Assembly (NCBI RefSeq): GCF_008727815.1
Contig: NZ_CP044230.1
Span: 1,348,001 to 1,412,000 of the forward strand
Source: Streptococcus sp. LPB0220
GTDB lineage: Bacteria > Bacillota > Bacilli > Lactobacillales > Streptococcaceae
DNA length: 64,000 nt
Direction of reading: 5' to 3'
A model generated the notes under the pieces. It had not been told where the DNA came from, did not search any database, and saw nothing but the letters and a program-made list of their open reading frames with translations. Shown here in pieces: positions 17,244-27,397 of this stretch. A program made the translations under genes and the position numbers. Positions within the stretch are counted from its first letter, which is position 1. Each line of letters starts with the position of its first letter.

Positions 17244-18323
17244 TTATTTCACTTTTTCCAATTTTTCGAATAGATGATAGCCCTCTGTGAAAACAAGGAC
17301 TGTCTTCCCTCCATTTACAGGGACATAATAAAAATCAGATCCTAGTTGCTTGTACACGTCTTTCATACTAGTTAGCTGGTAATCTTGGGAATCCACCGCA
17401 TCTTGAAGATCCTCAAAGACCTCATTCACTTTGTCAGCTGACTTTTCTTGATCAAACTTACTGGAAGGCATTTTTTGAAGCTCTTCTAGGGTATAAAAAG
17501 CCGTACCTTCGCTACTATCAAATTCACTATAAGTCAGAATACCACGATCATTTAATTCAAGATAATTGGTTTCGTCATCGTAAGAACGCTCAATTTTCCA
17601 TTTTCCAAGGAGCACTTTTGGAATTTCAGTCTTATGAAAAACAGCATTCTTCTTAAAGCTCTCTGAATGATCACTATAGGTAACCAAATCCATCAAGTCA
17701 TTGGCTAAAATCACATTGGTCCCATTGCTTTGGAGTAGATTATAAACAAGCCCATGCTCGTCTTTAATGATGACAACTTCCCTCGTGTGGAGGTCAAATT
17801 TTCTATCAACATCAGCTAAGGTCTTCAGCTTGGAGTAGTTTAACTGGTTTAAAGCTTTCTGAAACTCTTGACTCGCTTCCTTCCCCTTATAAACTTTTTC
17901 AATCTTATACTTACCATTCGATCGTGGCTCTTCTTGATTTAATTCATAAACGACTGCTGTTGAATCAGCAGGTCCAATCCAGATTCCTTCCAAACTTGGA
18001 GTCGGTTGGAAGAAAAAGAAGTAAGCCAGTACAATAAAGGCTAGTATTCCTACACCTGATAAAGCCCATTTTGTTTGCTTATTCCATTTCACATTAAGGC
18101 GTTTGAAAGCTGGAGCCTCAGGCCTTGACTCAACTTGTAACGACATTTGAACCTTCTCATTTTTCTCTGGTGAGGCTCCTGCTGATGGAACTGGTGCTTC
18201 AGGAACGGTCTCTTTTCGTTCCACTACAAACTCACCATTTGCTCGCGCATCTTGAAACTCTTGTAAACTCGGCTTCCGGTTATGGAGTGCTTCAAAATAG
18301 TCAACCCAATCTTTTTGATTCAT
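17244..18323 (-). CDS. Anchored protein of unknown function, paralogue 2
   Basis: A 359-residue protein with the same plan as its neighbour: N-terminal motif MNQKDWVDYFEALHNRKPS, linker, membrane helix (about 90-108) and extracytoplasmic domain (PTPSLEGIWIGP to YHLFEKLEKVK). The N-terminal 35 residues and the C-terminal VPVNGGKTVLVF region are best conserved between the two; the middle has diverged strongly, pointing to an old tandem duplication with different binding preferences. The IS element inserted upstream has broken a terminator that would otherwise shield this gene from rmlB transcription. Confidence 0.75.
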   Translation of the reverse strand: MNQKDWVDYFEALHNRKPSLQEFQDARANGEFVVERKETVPEAPVPSAGASPEKNEKVQMSLQVESRPEAPAFKRLNVKWNKQTKWALSGVGILAFIVLAYFFFFQPTPSLEGIWIGPADSTAVVYELNQEEPRSNGKYKIEKVYKGKEASQEFQKALNQLNYSKLKTLADVDRKFDLHTREVVIIKDEHGLVYNLLQSNGTNVILANDLMDLVTYSDHSESFKKNAVFHKTEIPKVLLGKWKIERSYDDETNYLELNDRGILTYSEFDSSEGTAFYTLEELQKMPSSKFDQEKSADKVNEVFEDLQDAVDSQDYQLTSMKDVYKQLGSDFYYVPVNGGKTVLVFTEGYHLFEKLEKVK

Positions 18324-18412
18324 CTATTCCTCCTAATCGATAACTGTTTTCAAACTGATCCTATTATACCATACATGGCAGATCCCTCACTCATTTTCAG
18401 AAAATAAAAGAA

Positions 18413-18422
18413 AAAGTCCAAG
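18413..18422 (-). terminator. Left arm of an rmlB terminator split by the IS element
   Basis: AAAGTCCAAG here pairs with CTTGGACTTT at 19873-19882; on the minus strand the T-rich tail follows this arm. The original loop, caattttcta, was opened by the IS insertion. Confidence 0.75.
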
Positions 18423-18486
18423 CAATTTTTGAACTGCACCCCAAAAGTTAGACAGAAAAAAATCTAACTTTTGGGGTGTTTTTATT

Positions 18487-19005
18487 ATGAAATTAACTTA
18501 TGAAGATAAAGTTCAGATCTATGAACATAAAAAACAAGGGCGAAGCTTCAAAGAGCTTTCAAATCAATTTGGGATAAACATTTCTAATCTTAAGTACATG
18601 ATTAAATTGATTGATCGTTATGGAATAGAAATCGTCAAAAAAGGAAAGAATTGTTACTATTCTCCCGAACTAAAACAAGAAATCATTGATAAAGTTCTGC
18701 TTGAAAGTCGTTCACAAATAAAGGTATCTCTAGATTATGCTCTTCCAAGTGTTGGAATGTTGCATAATTGGATAGCACAATATAAGAAAAACGGGTATAC
18801 TATTGTTGAGAAAACAAGAGGAAGGATACCTAAAATGGGACGTAAGCCAAAGAAGAAACCCGAAGAGATGACAGAACTAGAACGTCTTCAAGCAGAAAAT
18901 GAGTACTTGAGAGCGGAGAATGCGGTTCTAAAAAAGTTGAGAGAACTCCGATTGAGGGACGAAAAAGAGCAAGAAGAAAAACGGAAATTGTCCGAGGATT
19001 GGTAA
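18487..19005 (+). CDS. IS3-family transposase OrfA (IS copy 1)
   Basis: 172-residue DNA-binding subunit: helix-turn-helix at the N-terminus ([20 protein letters not shown]), a second HTH ([26 protein letters not shown]), and a C-terminal leucine-zipper coiled coil ([24 protein letters not shown]). The slippery heptamer A-AAA-AAG at 18930-18936 is in frame, and the -1 frame is open from there into orfB, so a -1 frameshift would yield the OrfAB transposase. Overlaps orfB by 7 bp. Confidence 0.92.
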   Translation: MKLTYEDKVQIYEHKKQGRSFKELSNQFGINISNLKYMIKLIDRYGIEIVKKGKNCYYSPELKQEIIDKVLLESRSQIKVSLDYALPSVGMLHNWIAQYKKNGYTIVEKTRGRIPKMGRKPKKKPEEMTELERLQAENEYLRAENAVLKKLRELRLRDEKEQEEKRKLSEDW

Positions 19006-19835
19006 CAGAGTTTGCTTTAGAGATTCTTCTAAAGATTATTAAGCTTGCCCGTTCAACTTATTATTATCATTTAAAACAGCTCGATCAAAGCGATAAGGAT
19101 TATGATGTTAAAGTTGAAATTCAATCTATTTTTACTGAGCATAAAGGGAATTACGGCTATCGTCGAATGACTCTTGAATTGAGGAATCGTGGTTTTGTAG
19201 TGAATCATAAGAAGGTCCAACGTCTGATGAAGGTCCTTGGTTTAAGTGCTCGTATTCGTCGTAAACGGAAGTATTCTTCATACCAAGGAGAGATTGGTAA
19301 GAAAGCAGATAATCTTATTCAACGCCAATTTGAAGCAACCAAGCCAATGGAAAAGTGCTACACAGATGTGACCGAGTTTGCCATTCCAGCAAGCAATCAA
19401 AAACTTTATTTATCGCCAGTTTTAGATGGTTTTAATAGCGAAATTATCGCCTATAATCTTTCGACTTCACCGAATTTAGAACAAGTGAAAGCTATGTTAG
19501 ACCAGGCCTTTACTGAGAATCATTACACAAATACAATTCTTCATAGTGATCAAGGATGGCAGTATCAACACCAGTATTATCATCGTTTTTTAGAGGATAA
19601 AGGAATTCAACCGTCCATGTCACGTAAAGGAAACAGCCCAGACAACGGCATGATGGAATCCTTCTTTGGCATTTTGAAATCGGAAATGTTTTATGGTTAC
19701 GAGAATACATTTAAGTCACTTAACCAATTGGAACAAGCTATTGTAAACTATATTGACTATTACAACAACAAACGAATTAAGGTAAAACTAAAAGGACTTA
19801 GTCCTGTGCAATACAGGACTAAATCCTTAACTTAA
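18999..19835 (+). CDS. IS3-family transposase OrfB, DDE integrase domain (IS copy 1)
   Basis: 278-residue catalytic part with the rve/DDE fold: first Asp in CYTDVTEF, second in [10 protein letters not shown], Glu in [14 protein letters not shown], followed by the K/R region [19 protein letters not shown] typical of IS3. The upstream HTH_21 segment is [18 protein letters not shown]. Intact, so the element may be active. Most likely made as the C-terminal part of an OrfAB fusion. Confidence 0.93.
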   Translation: MVTEFALEILLKIIKLARSTYYYHLKQLDQSDKDYDVKVEIQSIFTEHKGNYGYRRMTLELRNRGFVVNHKKVQRLMKVLGLSARIRRKRKYSSYQGEIGKKADNLIQRQFEATKPMEKCYTDVTEFAIPASNQKLYLSPVLDGFNSEIIAYNLSTSPNLEQVKAMLDQAFTENHYTNTILHSDQGWQYQHQYYHRFLEDKGIQPSMSRKGNSPDNGMMESFFGILKSEMFYGYENTFKSLNQLEQAIVNYIDYYNNKRIKVKLKGLSPVQYRTKSLT

Positions 19836-19872
19836 ATTATTTGTCTAACTTTTTGGGGTCAGTACATTTCTA

Positions 19873-19882
19873 CTTGGACTTT
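19873..19882 (-). terminator. Right arm of the rmlB terminator split by the IS element
   Basis: CTTGGACTTT, 6 bp downstream (minus strand) of the rmlB stop codon; partner arm is now 1.45 kb away at 18413-18422. Confidence 0.75.
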
Positions 19883-19887
19883 CTTCC

Positions 19888-20970
<1,083 letters not shown>

Positions 20971-20988
20971 TTAAGTCAATCTTTTTTT

Positions 20989-21236
20989 AGCTTTCCTTAG
21001 GTGAGTACGGACGTCAGCGAACTTCGAAGAAGTTCCATGACTAAATTAAGATACAAAGGGCGTTTGCGGATAAAGTCAAAATAGGAAGTTTGACGCAGAA
21101 TTTTTCGATTCTAGGAAAACTTATCTTTTTGACACAATCCGTAGCCCGTGTTCAATTAGTTTTGAGCCTAATGTCTCAAAACTTCCGAGCACCTGAAACA
21201 AAAATAGTTCAGGTGCTTTTCTCACGGCGGAAAGCT
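20989..21236 (+). repeat. Cloverleaf intergenic repeat family 2, copy A (248 bp, with insert)
   Basis: Outer stem GCTTTCC…GTGAG / CTCAC…GGAAAGC; inner hairpins GAACTTC / GAAGTTC, AGTTTTGAG / CTCAAAACT, and GCACCTGAA / TTCAGGTGC. About 110 bp of extra sequence sits between the first two inner hairpins and is absent from copies B (27233-27363) and C (29471-29602). The element fills most of the rmlC-rmlB gap; the rest (21237-21316) shows nothing clear. Confidence 0.8.
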
Positions 21237-21316
21237 AAGTATATAACTCGCTTCGCTCGTTTATAGCAAAGCTAAAAACTATAGAATGCTTTCTTTGATT
21301 GTTTAAAGAGCTATTC

Positions 21317-21910
21317 TTACAAATCTTCTGCTTTTAGGGGTTTGACGTCTTTGAGCAGTGGGTGGTTCTTGTCTGCTTCTGAGACTTCTGCTTCTGCCAA
21401 GTTTTCCCATTGGATGTCTAGGCTTGGGTCTGCGTAGTTGACAAAAGCATATTTTGGTTTGAGTTCCAATGCCCAGTAATCATTGACTAAGTATGTATAA
21501 GCAACTTTATCTGTCAAAACTTGGAACCCATTGGCTACACCACGAGGGACGAAGATGCCTTTTGAAGCATCGATCACAGTTTGGTAGGTGTTCCCAAAGC
21601 TATCGCCTTCACGAAGGTCTACCCAAGTTCCAAGAACCTTGCCTTCATCTGCTACAGAGATGTACTTGTCCCAAGGCTCTGCATGCAAGCCACGCAAAAC
21701 ATTTTTACGAGAGAATGAAATATTGTTTTGCAACTTGCCTTCCGCAAAGAAGCTTTCAGGGAAGCCAAGAGGAAGCATTTTTTCTTTTTGGAAGTTTTCT
21801 TTAAACCAACCACGGTTGTCCCCACGCACAGGAATATCAAACTCCATCAAGCCTGGGATGGCTTCAATTTTGCGTGCTGCTAATTCTTTATCAAAAAATT
21901 GTTCCGTCAT
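21317..21910 (-). CDS. rmlC: dTDP-4-dehydrorhamnose 3,5-epimerase family protein
   Basis: Third step of dTDP-rhamnose synthesis, a cupin epimerase. 197 residues with DNRGWFKENFQ, the catalytic His in NVLRGLHAEPWDKY, WVDLREGDSFG and the PRGVANGFQVL / YLVNDYW region. Its ATG overlaps the stop of rmlA by one base (TAATG), so the two are coupled. Length is as in streptococcal RmlC/CpsM proteins. Confidence 0.92.
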   Translation of the reverse strand: MTEQFFDKELAARKIEAIPGLMEFDIPVRGDNRGWFKENFQKEKMLPLGFPESFFAEGKLQNNISFSRKNVLRGLHAEPWDKYISVADEGKVLGTWVDLREGDSFGNTYQTVIDASKGIFVPRGVANGFQVLTDKVAYTYLVNDYWALELKPKYAFVNYADPSLDIQWENLAEAEVSEADKNHPLLKDVKPLKAEDL

Positions 21911-22779
21911 TAAGCTTCTCCAATCAAACGGAGCAAATATTGTCCGTATTCGTTTTTCTTCAGTGATTGCGCTAATTCATGGACTTGTTCTTTGGTGATA
22001 TAACCCATGCGATAGGCAATTTCCTCAAGGTTAGCCACTTGGACATTTTGCAAGCGTTGAACAGTTTCGATATATTGAGATGCTTGCAAGAGACTTTCGT
22101 GAGTTCCTGTATCCAACCAGGCAAAACCACGGCCCATGAGCTCAACAGAGAGATCTCCACGCTCCAAATAAGCCTTGTTGACATCTGTGATTTCAAGCTC
22201 GCCACGAGGACTTGGTTTGATGTTTTTGGCAATCTCTACCACATCATTGTCATAGAAGTAAAGTCCAGTCACTGCAAAGTTGGATTTTGGATGTTCTGGT
22301 TTTTCTTCGATAGAGATGGCATTCATATCCGCGTCAAACTCTACCACACCAAAGCGTTCCGGATCTTTGACTTGGTAACCAAAGACAGTCGCTCCTTTTT
22401 CCTTCGCTTCTGCCCGTTGCAACATCTTGGTTAAGCCGTTTCCGTGGAAGATATTGTCCCCAAGGATGAGGGCAACATGATCGTCACCGATAAAGTCTTC
22501 TCCTATGATGAAGGCTTGCGCCAAGCCATCTGGACTTGGCTGCTCTGCATAAGAGAGGGAAATACCAAGTTCAGAACCATCTCCAAGAAGCTCTTCAAAA
22601 CGAGGTAGGTCTTGAGGCGTCGAGATGATCAGGATATCTTTGATCCCAGCCAACATAAGCGTTGACAGCGGATAGTAGATCATTGGTTTGTCATAAATGG
22701 GCATCAATTGTTTAGAAGCCGCACGTGTCAATGGATACAAACGAGTTCCTGAGCCCCCTGCTAAAATAATACCTTTCAT
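21910..22779 (-). CDS. rmlA: Glucose-1-phosphate thymidylyltransferase
   Basis: First step of dTDP-rhamnose synthesis: glucose-1-phosphate plus dTTP to dTDP-glucose. 289 residues; nucleotidyltransferase signature [18 protein letters not shown] at 8-25, [15 protein letters not shown], metal-binding [19 protein letters not shown]. First gene of the rml operon with a clear promoter upstream. Length matches the usual 289-residue family. Confidence 0.95.
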   Translation of the reverse strand: MKGIILAGGSGTRLYPLTRAASKQLMPIYDKPMIYYPLSTLMLAGIKDILIISTPQDLPRFEELLGDGSELGISLSYAEQPSPDGLAQAFIIGEDFIGDDHVALILGDNIFHGNGLTKMLQRAEAKEKGATVFGYQVKDPERFGVVEFDADMNAISIEEKPEHPKSNFAVTGLYFYDNDVVEIAKNIKPSPRGELEITDVNKAYLERGDLSVELMGRGFAWLDTGTHESLLQASQYIETVQRLQNVQVANLEEIAYRMGYITKEQVHELAQSLKKNEYGQYLLRLIGEA

Positions 22780-22812
22780 AATGTTAGGCCTTTCTACGTA
22801 GTCATTACCCTT

Positions 22813-22841
22813 ATTTTATCATGTTTATATAAAAAAGTCAC
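22813..22841 (-). promoter_or_regulatory. Promoter of rmlA-rmlC
   Basis: Minus strand GTGACT (22836-22841), 17 bp, TAAAAT (22813-22818). The -35 box lies within the 3-prime arm of the terminator of the upstream gene. Confidence 0.6.
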
Positions 22842-22863
22842 CTTGCATTTGTGTTACAAGGTG
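22831..22863 (-). terminator. Terminator of the 22924-23358 gene
   Basis: Minus strand CACCTTG / CAAGGTG stem followed by a T-run; overlaps the rmlA -35 box. Confidence 0.65.
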
Positions 22864-22923
22864 ATGACAGGAGATGAGTGTTGTAGAATTGTTAGCATTG
22901 GTCTTACTCATGATTCAAATAGA

Positions 22924-23358
22924 TTACTGCTCCTTGACTGAGCCGTCTGAAAACCTTACCTTTACTTCAGATTTGGTCGTGCCTTTCCTAGAATCCATAA
23001 AGCTCTGAAATTCCTCATCTTCATTATGATAGACCCCTATCTTCATTTTATGAACATCTTTATCATAGGCTAATTCGTGTTGCTTTGTAGTCCCATCAAC
23101 AAATGTAATTTTGACATCAGCTCCCCATGCGTCTGAAGTAATGGAGCTATAGGATGGGTTTTTAATCTCAATTTCCTCAATTCCCTTGTAAGAATGCTTC
23201 AAGGTCTTTACAAAGCTGACTTCATACTCTCTATTGCGTCGCTTCTCTTCCATTTTTTTGTTCATATGAAACAAAAAGATCCCAACTACCATAAGGAGAG
23301 CCAAAGCGATGACACTCATCATCCTTTTGCTTTTCTTTATAAACTTGATTTTTACCAT
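22924..23358 (-). CDS. Anchored small protein of unknown function (DUF1310-like)
   Basis: 144 residues. An N-terminal basic stretch and membrane helix (about 14-32, MMSVIALALLMVVGIFLF) is followed by a charged extracytoplasmic domain (KTLKHSYKGIEEIEIKNPSY … RFSDGSVKEQ). The pattern resembles the streptococcal DUF1310 family, but I cannot confirm it. AGGAG lies 9 nt before the ATG at 23358; the reading frame extends upstream to 23439 without a ribosome site. Monocistronic. Confidence 0.65.
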   Translation of the reverse strand: MVKIKFIKKSKRMMSVIALALLMVVGIFLFHMNKKMEEKRRNREYEVSFVKTLKHSYKGIEEIEIKNPSYSSITSDAWGADVKITFVDGTTKQHELAYDKDVHKMKIGVYHNEDEEFQSFMDSRKGTTKSEVKVRFSDGSVKEQ

Positions 23359-23442
23359 AAGATAATACTCCTGACTAATGAAGAACCCTTTGAGCTGTAT
23401 CTGACTATCTTTTTTCTCAAAGACAATAACAGCAATCAAAAA

Positions 23443-23464
23443 GAGAGCTTGTCCTGATGCTCTC
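23443..23464 (-). terminator. Terminator after the ZIP transporter gene
   Basis: GAGAGC / GCTCTC stem with a T-run on the minus strand. Confidence 0.65.
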
Positions 23465-23476
23465 CTTTTCAGTTCC

Positions 23477-24303
23477 TTATCCCAAAGCGACGTCTAGGAT
23501 CATCATAATGACAAAGCCAACCATGAGACCCAGGGTCGCAACATCTGTGTTGCCGTTAGTCTGGGAATCTGGGATCAACTCTTCAACCACCACGAAGATC
23601 ATAGCGCCTGCCGCAAAAGAGAGAGCATAAGGCAAGATAGCCGTCATGGATAAGACGGCCACTGCTCCTAGAAGGGCTCCGATGGGCTCGACGATGGCTG
23701 ACATAGATCCCCAATAAAAGGCATTGAGACGGGATTTTCCATCCGTCCGGATTGGGATTGAAAGAGCAGCCCCTTCTGGGATATTTTGCAAGCCAATCCC
23801 AATGGCCAGGCCAACCGCCCCGATAAAGGCTTCTGGACTTGGATTGCTAGCCAGAGCTCCAAAGGCCACCCCAACCGCTAAGCCTTCTGGGAAATTGTGG
23901 ATGGTAATGGCGAGAAAAAGGAGGATTGTTTTAGACAACTTCTTCTCCCGCGGCGTATGGATACTCTCAGCCTCATCAATCTCCTTCGTCATATGAAGGA
24001 GAGGGACGATGGCGTCGATCAAACGGAGGAAAAAACCTCCAGCTAAAAAACCGATAGCCGCTGGCAACCAAGCCAAGCTCCCATAGGAGAGTTTTCCACA
24101 TACTAAATCGACGGTTGCAAGAGGGACCAAAGTGACGCCGCAATCATGACCCCTGCCGCAAAGCCCATCATGATGTCCAGTAACTTACGACTGATATGCT
24201 TAAAGAAAAAAACGATGGCTGACCCGACAATGGTACAGCCCCATGTAAACAATCCTGCGAGAAAGGCCTGTAAGACCACGGATTGCGATTGAAACCAATT
24301 CAT
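23477..24303 (-). pseudogene. ZIP-family (ZupT/GufA-type) metal transporter gene with a frameshift
   Basis: Two frames together encode one normal ZIP protein of about 275 residues. The first part (24303 to 24103) reads MNWFQSQSVVLQAFLAG … GVMIAASLWSLLQPSI and stops; the second, one frame over, continues KLSYGSLAWLPAAIGFLAGGFF … and has the metal-site motifs IHNFPEGLAVG (helix IV) and NIPEGAALSIP (helix V). The break lies near 24090-24108 in GATTTAGTA; one extra T in the ATTT run would restore the frame. Start at 24303 is set by GGGAG 5 nt upstream. Either a recent inactivation, a reversible slip, or a base-calling error; all else is intact. Confidence 0.8.
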
Positions 24304-24383
24304 AACAACTCCCATTTTCTCGATGATTCACTTCTTCTATTCTACTATTTTTAGCCAAATTACGGAAGGTCTTTCGAAAAAAA

Positions 24384-24557
24384 GAGAGTGGGACAGAAAT
24401 CGGTAATTCGTTAGAATTCGATTTCGTCGTCCCACCTCCGCAAAGTTGAGTAGGGCTGTAAAAGCTGATGAAATCAGCGTAGTAGAGCCCACTCAACCAC
24501 TGCGTCTTGCTCGACAATCCAAATACAATTGAGAGGCTAGGACTTTTGTCCCAGCCT
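24384..24557 (+). repeat. Structured intergenic repeat family 1, copy 2 (174 bp)
   Basis: Same orientation as copy 1 and nearly identical over the whole length; right end overlaps the last codons of the FAD oxidoreductase gene, whose stop is within the final CAGCCTAC. Differences fall mainly in loop positions. Confidence 0.85.
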
Positions 24558-25647
24558 ACTTCTTCACATATTGTTCAACTGGATAATCTGCTGGATCTAA
24601 GCGCAGGTTTCCTCCTACCACGAGTTGGGATAGGTGCCACCCAATGAGGGGACCAGTTGTGAGGCCAGACGAACCAAGTCCACTGGCGACATAGAGGCCT
24701 ACTTGATCAGGAACAGCTCCCCAAAATGGTGAAAAGTCACTGGTGTAGGCACGGGTTCCCACGCGCTCCCCGATAACTTCTGCTTGAGCGAGTTCTGGAT
24801 AGTAGGCCAAGGCTTCTGTTTCCATCTGATTCAGCAAAGCCTGATCCACCGTCAGGTCAAAGCCCATCTCATTCTCATGAGTGGCTCCCATACTGATCTT
24901 GCCCTTCTGAAAGGGAATGATATCCAGCTCTCCTTCCGGCATGACCACTGGATAATCAGCAATATCTCGGTCTAGCTGATAATCCCTCAACTGTCCTTTT
25001 TGAGGCCGGACATCAACTTGGTAGCCAAGTGGCTCGAGCATTTGACCCAACCAGGCTCCTGTTGCCAAGATGACTTTGTCATAGCTTTCTCCTGCTATCT
25101 GAAAACCATCCTCTGTAATAGCCAAAGCAACCTCTTCCTTAATCAGTCTTGCGCCACTGGCTTCAAGGAGAGTTTCCGTTAGAAGGGCTCCCTCTACATG
25201 GGCCCCACCTGAGGCATAAAGGAGCTGTTCAAAGCCTTGTAGACCTGGGAATTGTTGGCACACTTCTTCTTTGTTTAAAATCGCTAAGTCTCCGATCAAG
25301 GGAGATTCTTCCCGACGACTCAGCGCCAACTGATAGAGTTCGTCTAATTTTTCTTCCTTTTTCTTGAGGAGATAGACGCCGGTCTGCTGGTAAAAATCTG
25401 TATTAATTCCGTCCTTGGCCAGGTCTTCTACCAATTCTTGGTAGAAATCAGCCCCCAGACGAGCCAGGCGATACCAAGCCTTATTACGCCGTTTAGAAAA
25501 CCAAGGGCTAATAATGCCTGCCGCCGCCTTGGTTGCTTGGCCGACTCCATGGTCATAGACAGTCACATCCACTTGTGCTTCTTTGGATAAATAATAGGCT
25601 GCAGTGGATCCCACGATCCCTGCACCAATAATCGCAACTTTCATCAT
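24556..25647 (-). CDS. FAD-dependent oxidoreductase, DadA/glycine-oxidase type
   Basis: Flavoenzyme of 363 residues in the DAO family. N-terminal FAD-binding motif GAGIVGSTAAYYL, RPQKGQLRDY, and the C-terminal FAD motif LYVASGLGSSGLTTGP. Probable amine or D-amino acid oxidation; substrate not deducible. Two adjacent ATGs (25647 and 25644) are both near GGGG. Six bp downstream of the Nif3-like gene, so trmK, the Nif3-like gene and this gene form one operon. The 3-prime end runs into a family-1 repeat. Confidence 0.82.
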   Translation of the reverse strand: MMKVAIIGAGIVGSTAAYYLSKEAQVDVTVYDHGVGQATKAAAGIISPWFSKRRNKAWYRLARLGADFYQELVEDLAKDGINTDFYQQTGVYLLKKKEEKLDELYQLALSRREESPLIGDLAILNKEEVCQQFPGLQGFEQLLYASGGAHVEGALLTETLLEASGARLIKEEVALAITEDGFQIAGESYDKVILATGAWLGQMLEPLGYQVDVRPQKGQLRDYQLDRDIADYPVVMPEGELDIIPFQKGKISMGATHENEMGFDLTVDQALLNQMETEALAYYPELAQAEVIGERVGTRAYTSDFSPFWGAVPDQVGLYVASGLGSSGLTTGPLIGWHLSQLVVGGNLRLDPADYPVEQYVKK

Positions 25648-25653
25648 GACCCC

Positions 25654-26451
25654 TTAGATATGGTAAAAAGGATTGGTGCTGGCTTGACTGCCAATCACTT
25701 CAATCTCCCAGGCTTCCTCAGCCTTCCACTGATTGAGCTTTTCTACTAGTTTTGACACAAAGAGAACCTCGATATGGTGCCCGGGATCTAAGGCCAAGAG
25801 GCCATCGCTCAGCATGTCCTGAGCCGTGTGGTAGTAGATATCTCCTGTGATATAAACATCTGCTCCCTTGGCGAGAGCATCCTTGTAAAAGGACTGGCCA
25901 CTTCCTCCACAGATTGCGACATGCTTGATAACCCGATCCAAATCCGCCTGATCATAACTGACTATGCGCAAAGCATCTAAGCCAAAGGTTTCTTTAACCT
26001 TGCTAGTCAACTGTCCAAAGGTTTGTGTAGCTACCCGACCGATCCGGCCGATTCCAAGTCCTTCCCCTGTCATACTGAGGGGCTCTGTATCTTCAATTTC
26101 CAAGAGCTGGCAAAACCAATCGTTGAGACCATCTGGGACAATGTCAATATTAGTATGGCTGACGTAGACTGCGATATCATGCTTGATCAAATCGATATAG
26201 ATCTGATTTTGGGCCCGATCAGCTACCAAATCCTTGATGGGACGGAAAATAGGCGCGTGCTTGACGATGATCAAGTCCACCCCATGAGCGATTGCTTCTG
26301 CCACCGTCTGCTCCCGAATATCTAGGGCTACCATGACCTTCTTGATGTCTTTTTGTAGCGTGCCGACTTGTAGGCCACGGACATCTCCCTCCATAGACAA
26401 TTCCTGAGGACAATAGGATTCATAGCGTTTGATGACTTCACTTGCTAACAT
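25654..26451 (-). CDS. Nif3-like dinuclear metal centre protein (YqfO type)
   Basis: 265 residues. Conserved metal ligands are visible in VKHAPIF, SHTNID and DPGHHIEV, and [13 protein letters not shown]. The family (often labelled GTP cyclohydrolase 1 type 2) is widespread, but its true role is unsettled. Overlaps trmK by 14 bp, the common Firmicute trmK-nif3 pair. Confidence 0.88.
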   Translation of the reverse strand: MLASEVIKRYESYCPQELSMEGDVRGLQVGTLQKDIKKVMVALDIREQTVAEAIAHGVDLIIVKHAPIFRPIKDLVADRAQNQIYIDLIKHDIAVYVSHTNIDIVPDGLNDWFCQLLEIEDTEPLSMTGEGLGIGRIGRVATQTFGQLTSKVKETFGLDALRIVSYDQADLDRVIKHVAICGGSGQSFYKDALAKGADVYITGDIYYHTAQDMLSDGLLALDPGHHIEVLFVSKLVEKLNQWKAEEAWEIEVIGSQASTNPFYHI

Positions 26452-27127
26452 GTAGAACCTCCTTGATGTGAGCGATGCGCTCTTCTAACGATGCTCTGGC
26501 AGATTGATTCTCAACTGGGACCTGCTCCAAGGCGAAGGCTAATTTCTCCACTTCCTTGGACCACTTTTGGACAAAGGCTGGAGCTTGTTCCCGCATCAAA
26601 TGGGGACCAAAGCGTAGTTCCTTGGCTGTCAACTCTTGAGAACCGTGTTCCACCACAAGGATCTCATAAAACTTCTCATTTTCTTCCAAGATAGATTCAT
26701 CAACAATGTGGAAATCATGGTCGACTAACCAAGCCCGCAGTTCATCCTCTCGATTATTGGGCTGCAGAACCAAGCGAGAGACATTGGCTAATTTCTCAAG
26801 ACCTGCCGCTAAGATATCTGCAATCAAGCGTCCGCCCATGCCAGCAATGGTGATACAGGAAATGCCGTCTGCTGGTTCAAAGGCAGCCAAGCCATTGGCC
26901 AGACGGACCTCGATCTTGTCCTCTAAACCATTATCGGCGACATTTTGCAGGGCAGACTGATAGGGCCCCTCTACCACTTCCCCTGCAATGGCAGCCTCAA
27001 TCTTACCTTCCTGTAAAAGGGCGATTGGGAGATAGGCATGGTCACTCCCCACGTCCAACAGACGCGCTCCAGCTGGGACGAAGCTAGCCACCAAGTCCAA
27101 GCGATTTGATAATTTTGTAAATTCCAT
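26438..27127 (-). CDS. trmK: tRNA (adenine(22)-N1)-methyltransferase
   Basis: 229-residue SAM-dependent enzyme modifying A22 of tRNA. SAM motif [17 protein letters not shown], followed by [30 protein letters not shown] and LVLQPNNRE (catalytic region of TrmK). First gene of the trmK-nif3-FAD oxidoreductase operon. Ribosome site is weak (AGAAAGAAG). Confidence 0.9.
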   Translation of the reverse strand: MEFTKLSNRLDLVASFVPAGARLLDVGSDHAYLPIALLQEGKIEAAIAGEVVEGPYQSALQNVADNGLEDKIEVRLANGLAAFEPADGISCITIAGMGGRLIADILAAGLEKLANVSRLVLQPNNREDELRAWLVDHDFHIVDESILEENEKFYEILVVEHGSQELTAKELRFGPHLMREQAPAFVQKWSKEVEKLAFALEQVPVENQSARASLEERIAHIKEVLHVSK

Positions 27128-27186
27128 GTGCTTCTTTCTATACTTTTATTCCATCCTATAGTATACCATGTTTGCACCATTAAAAA

Positions 27187-27204
27187 AAGGCGCAACGGCG
27201 CCTT
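27187..27204 (-). terminator. Terminator of the GST gene
   Basis: AAGGCGC / GCGCCTT stem, 4-nt loop, seven Ts on the minus strand. The 3-prime untranslated region upstream of it contains cloverleaf repeat copy B. Confidence 0.85.
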
Positions 27205-27232
27205 GTCTATTATGGAAAGGTATTACTTTAGA

Positions 27233-27363
27233 CTTTCCTTAGGTGAGTCCGGACGTCAGCGAACTTCTTCAAAGTTCCATGACTAAGTTTTGAGTCTAAT
27301 GTCTCAAAACTTCCGGGCACATGAAACTTATACGTTTCATGTGCTATACTCACGGCGGAAACT
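27233..27363 (+). repeat. Cloverleaf intergenic repeat family 2, copy B (131 bp)
   Basis: Compact form of the element: outer stem ACTTTCC…GTGAG / CTCAC…GGAAAC, inner hairpins GAACTT / AAGTTC, AAGTTTTGAG / CTCAAAACTT and GCACATGAAAC / GTTTCATGTGC. The last stem differs in sequence from copies A and C, yet still pairs perfectly. Confidence 0.8.
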
Positions 27364-27397
27364 CTCGCTATCATCCTCAACAAGCCGATATTAGACT

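Larger units (their letters stand above)
18430..19866 (+). mobile_element. IS3-family insertion sequence, copy 1 (1437 bp)
   Basis: Ends are TGAACTGCACCCC on the left and GGGGTCAGTACA on the right, imperfect inverted repeats (…CCCCAAAAGTTAGACA). Flanked by 3-bp direct repeats TTT (18427-18429, 19867-19869). Carries overlapping orfA and orfB. The left end includes a 16-bp perfect hairpin (18437-18452 with 18463-18478) just before orfA that can block incoming transcription. A second copy with the same length and identical proteins is at 39318-40754. Confidence 0.93.

Noticed and set aside
24088-24130. Programmed frameshift in the ZIP gene
   Set aside because: The first frame meets a TAG at once, and no slippery heptamer or downstream structure is visible; mutation or base error is simpler.
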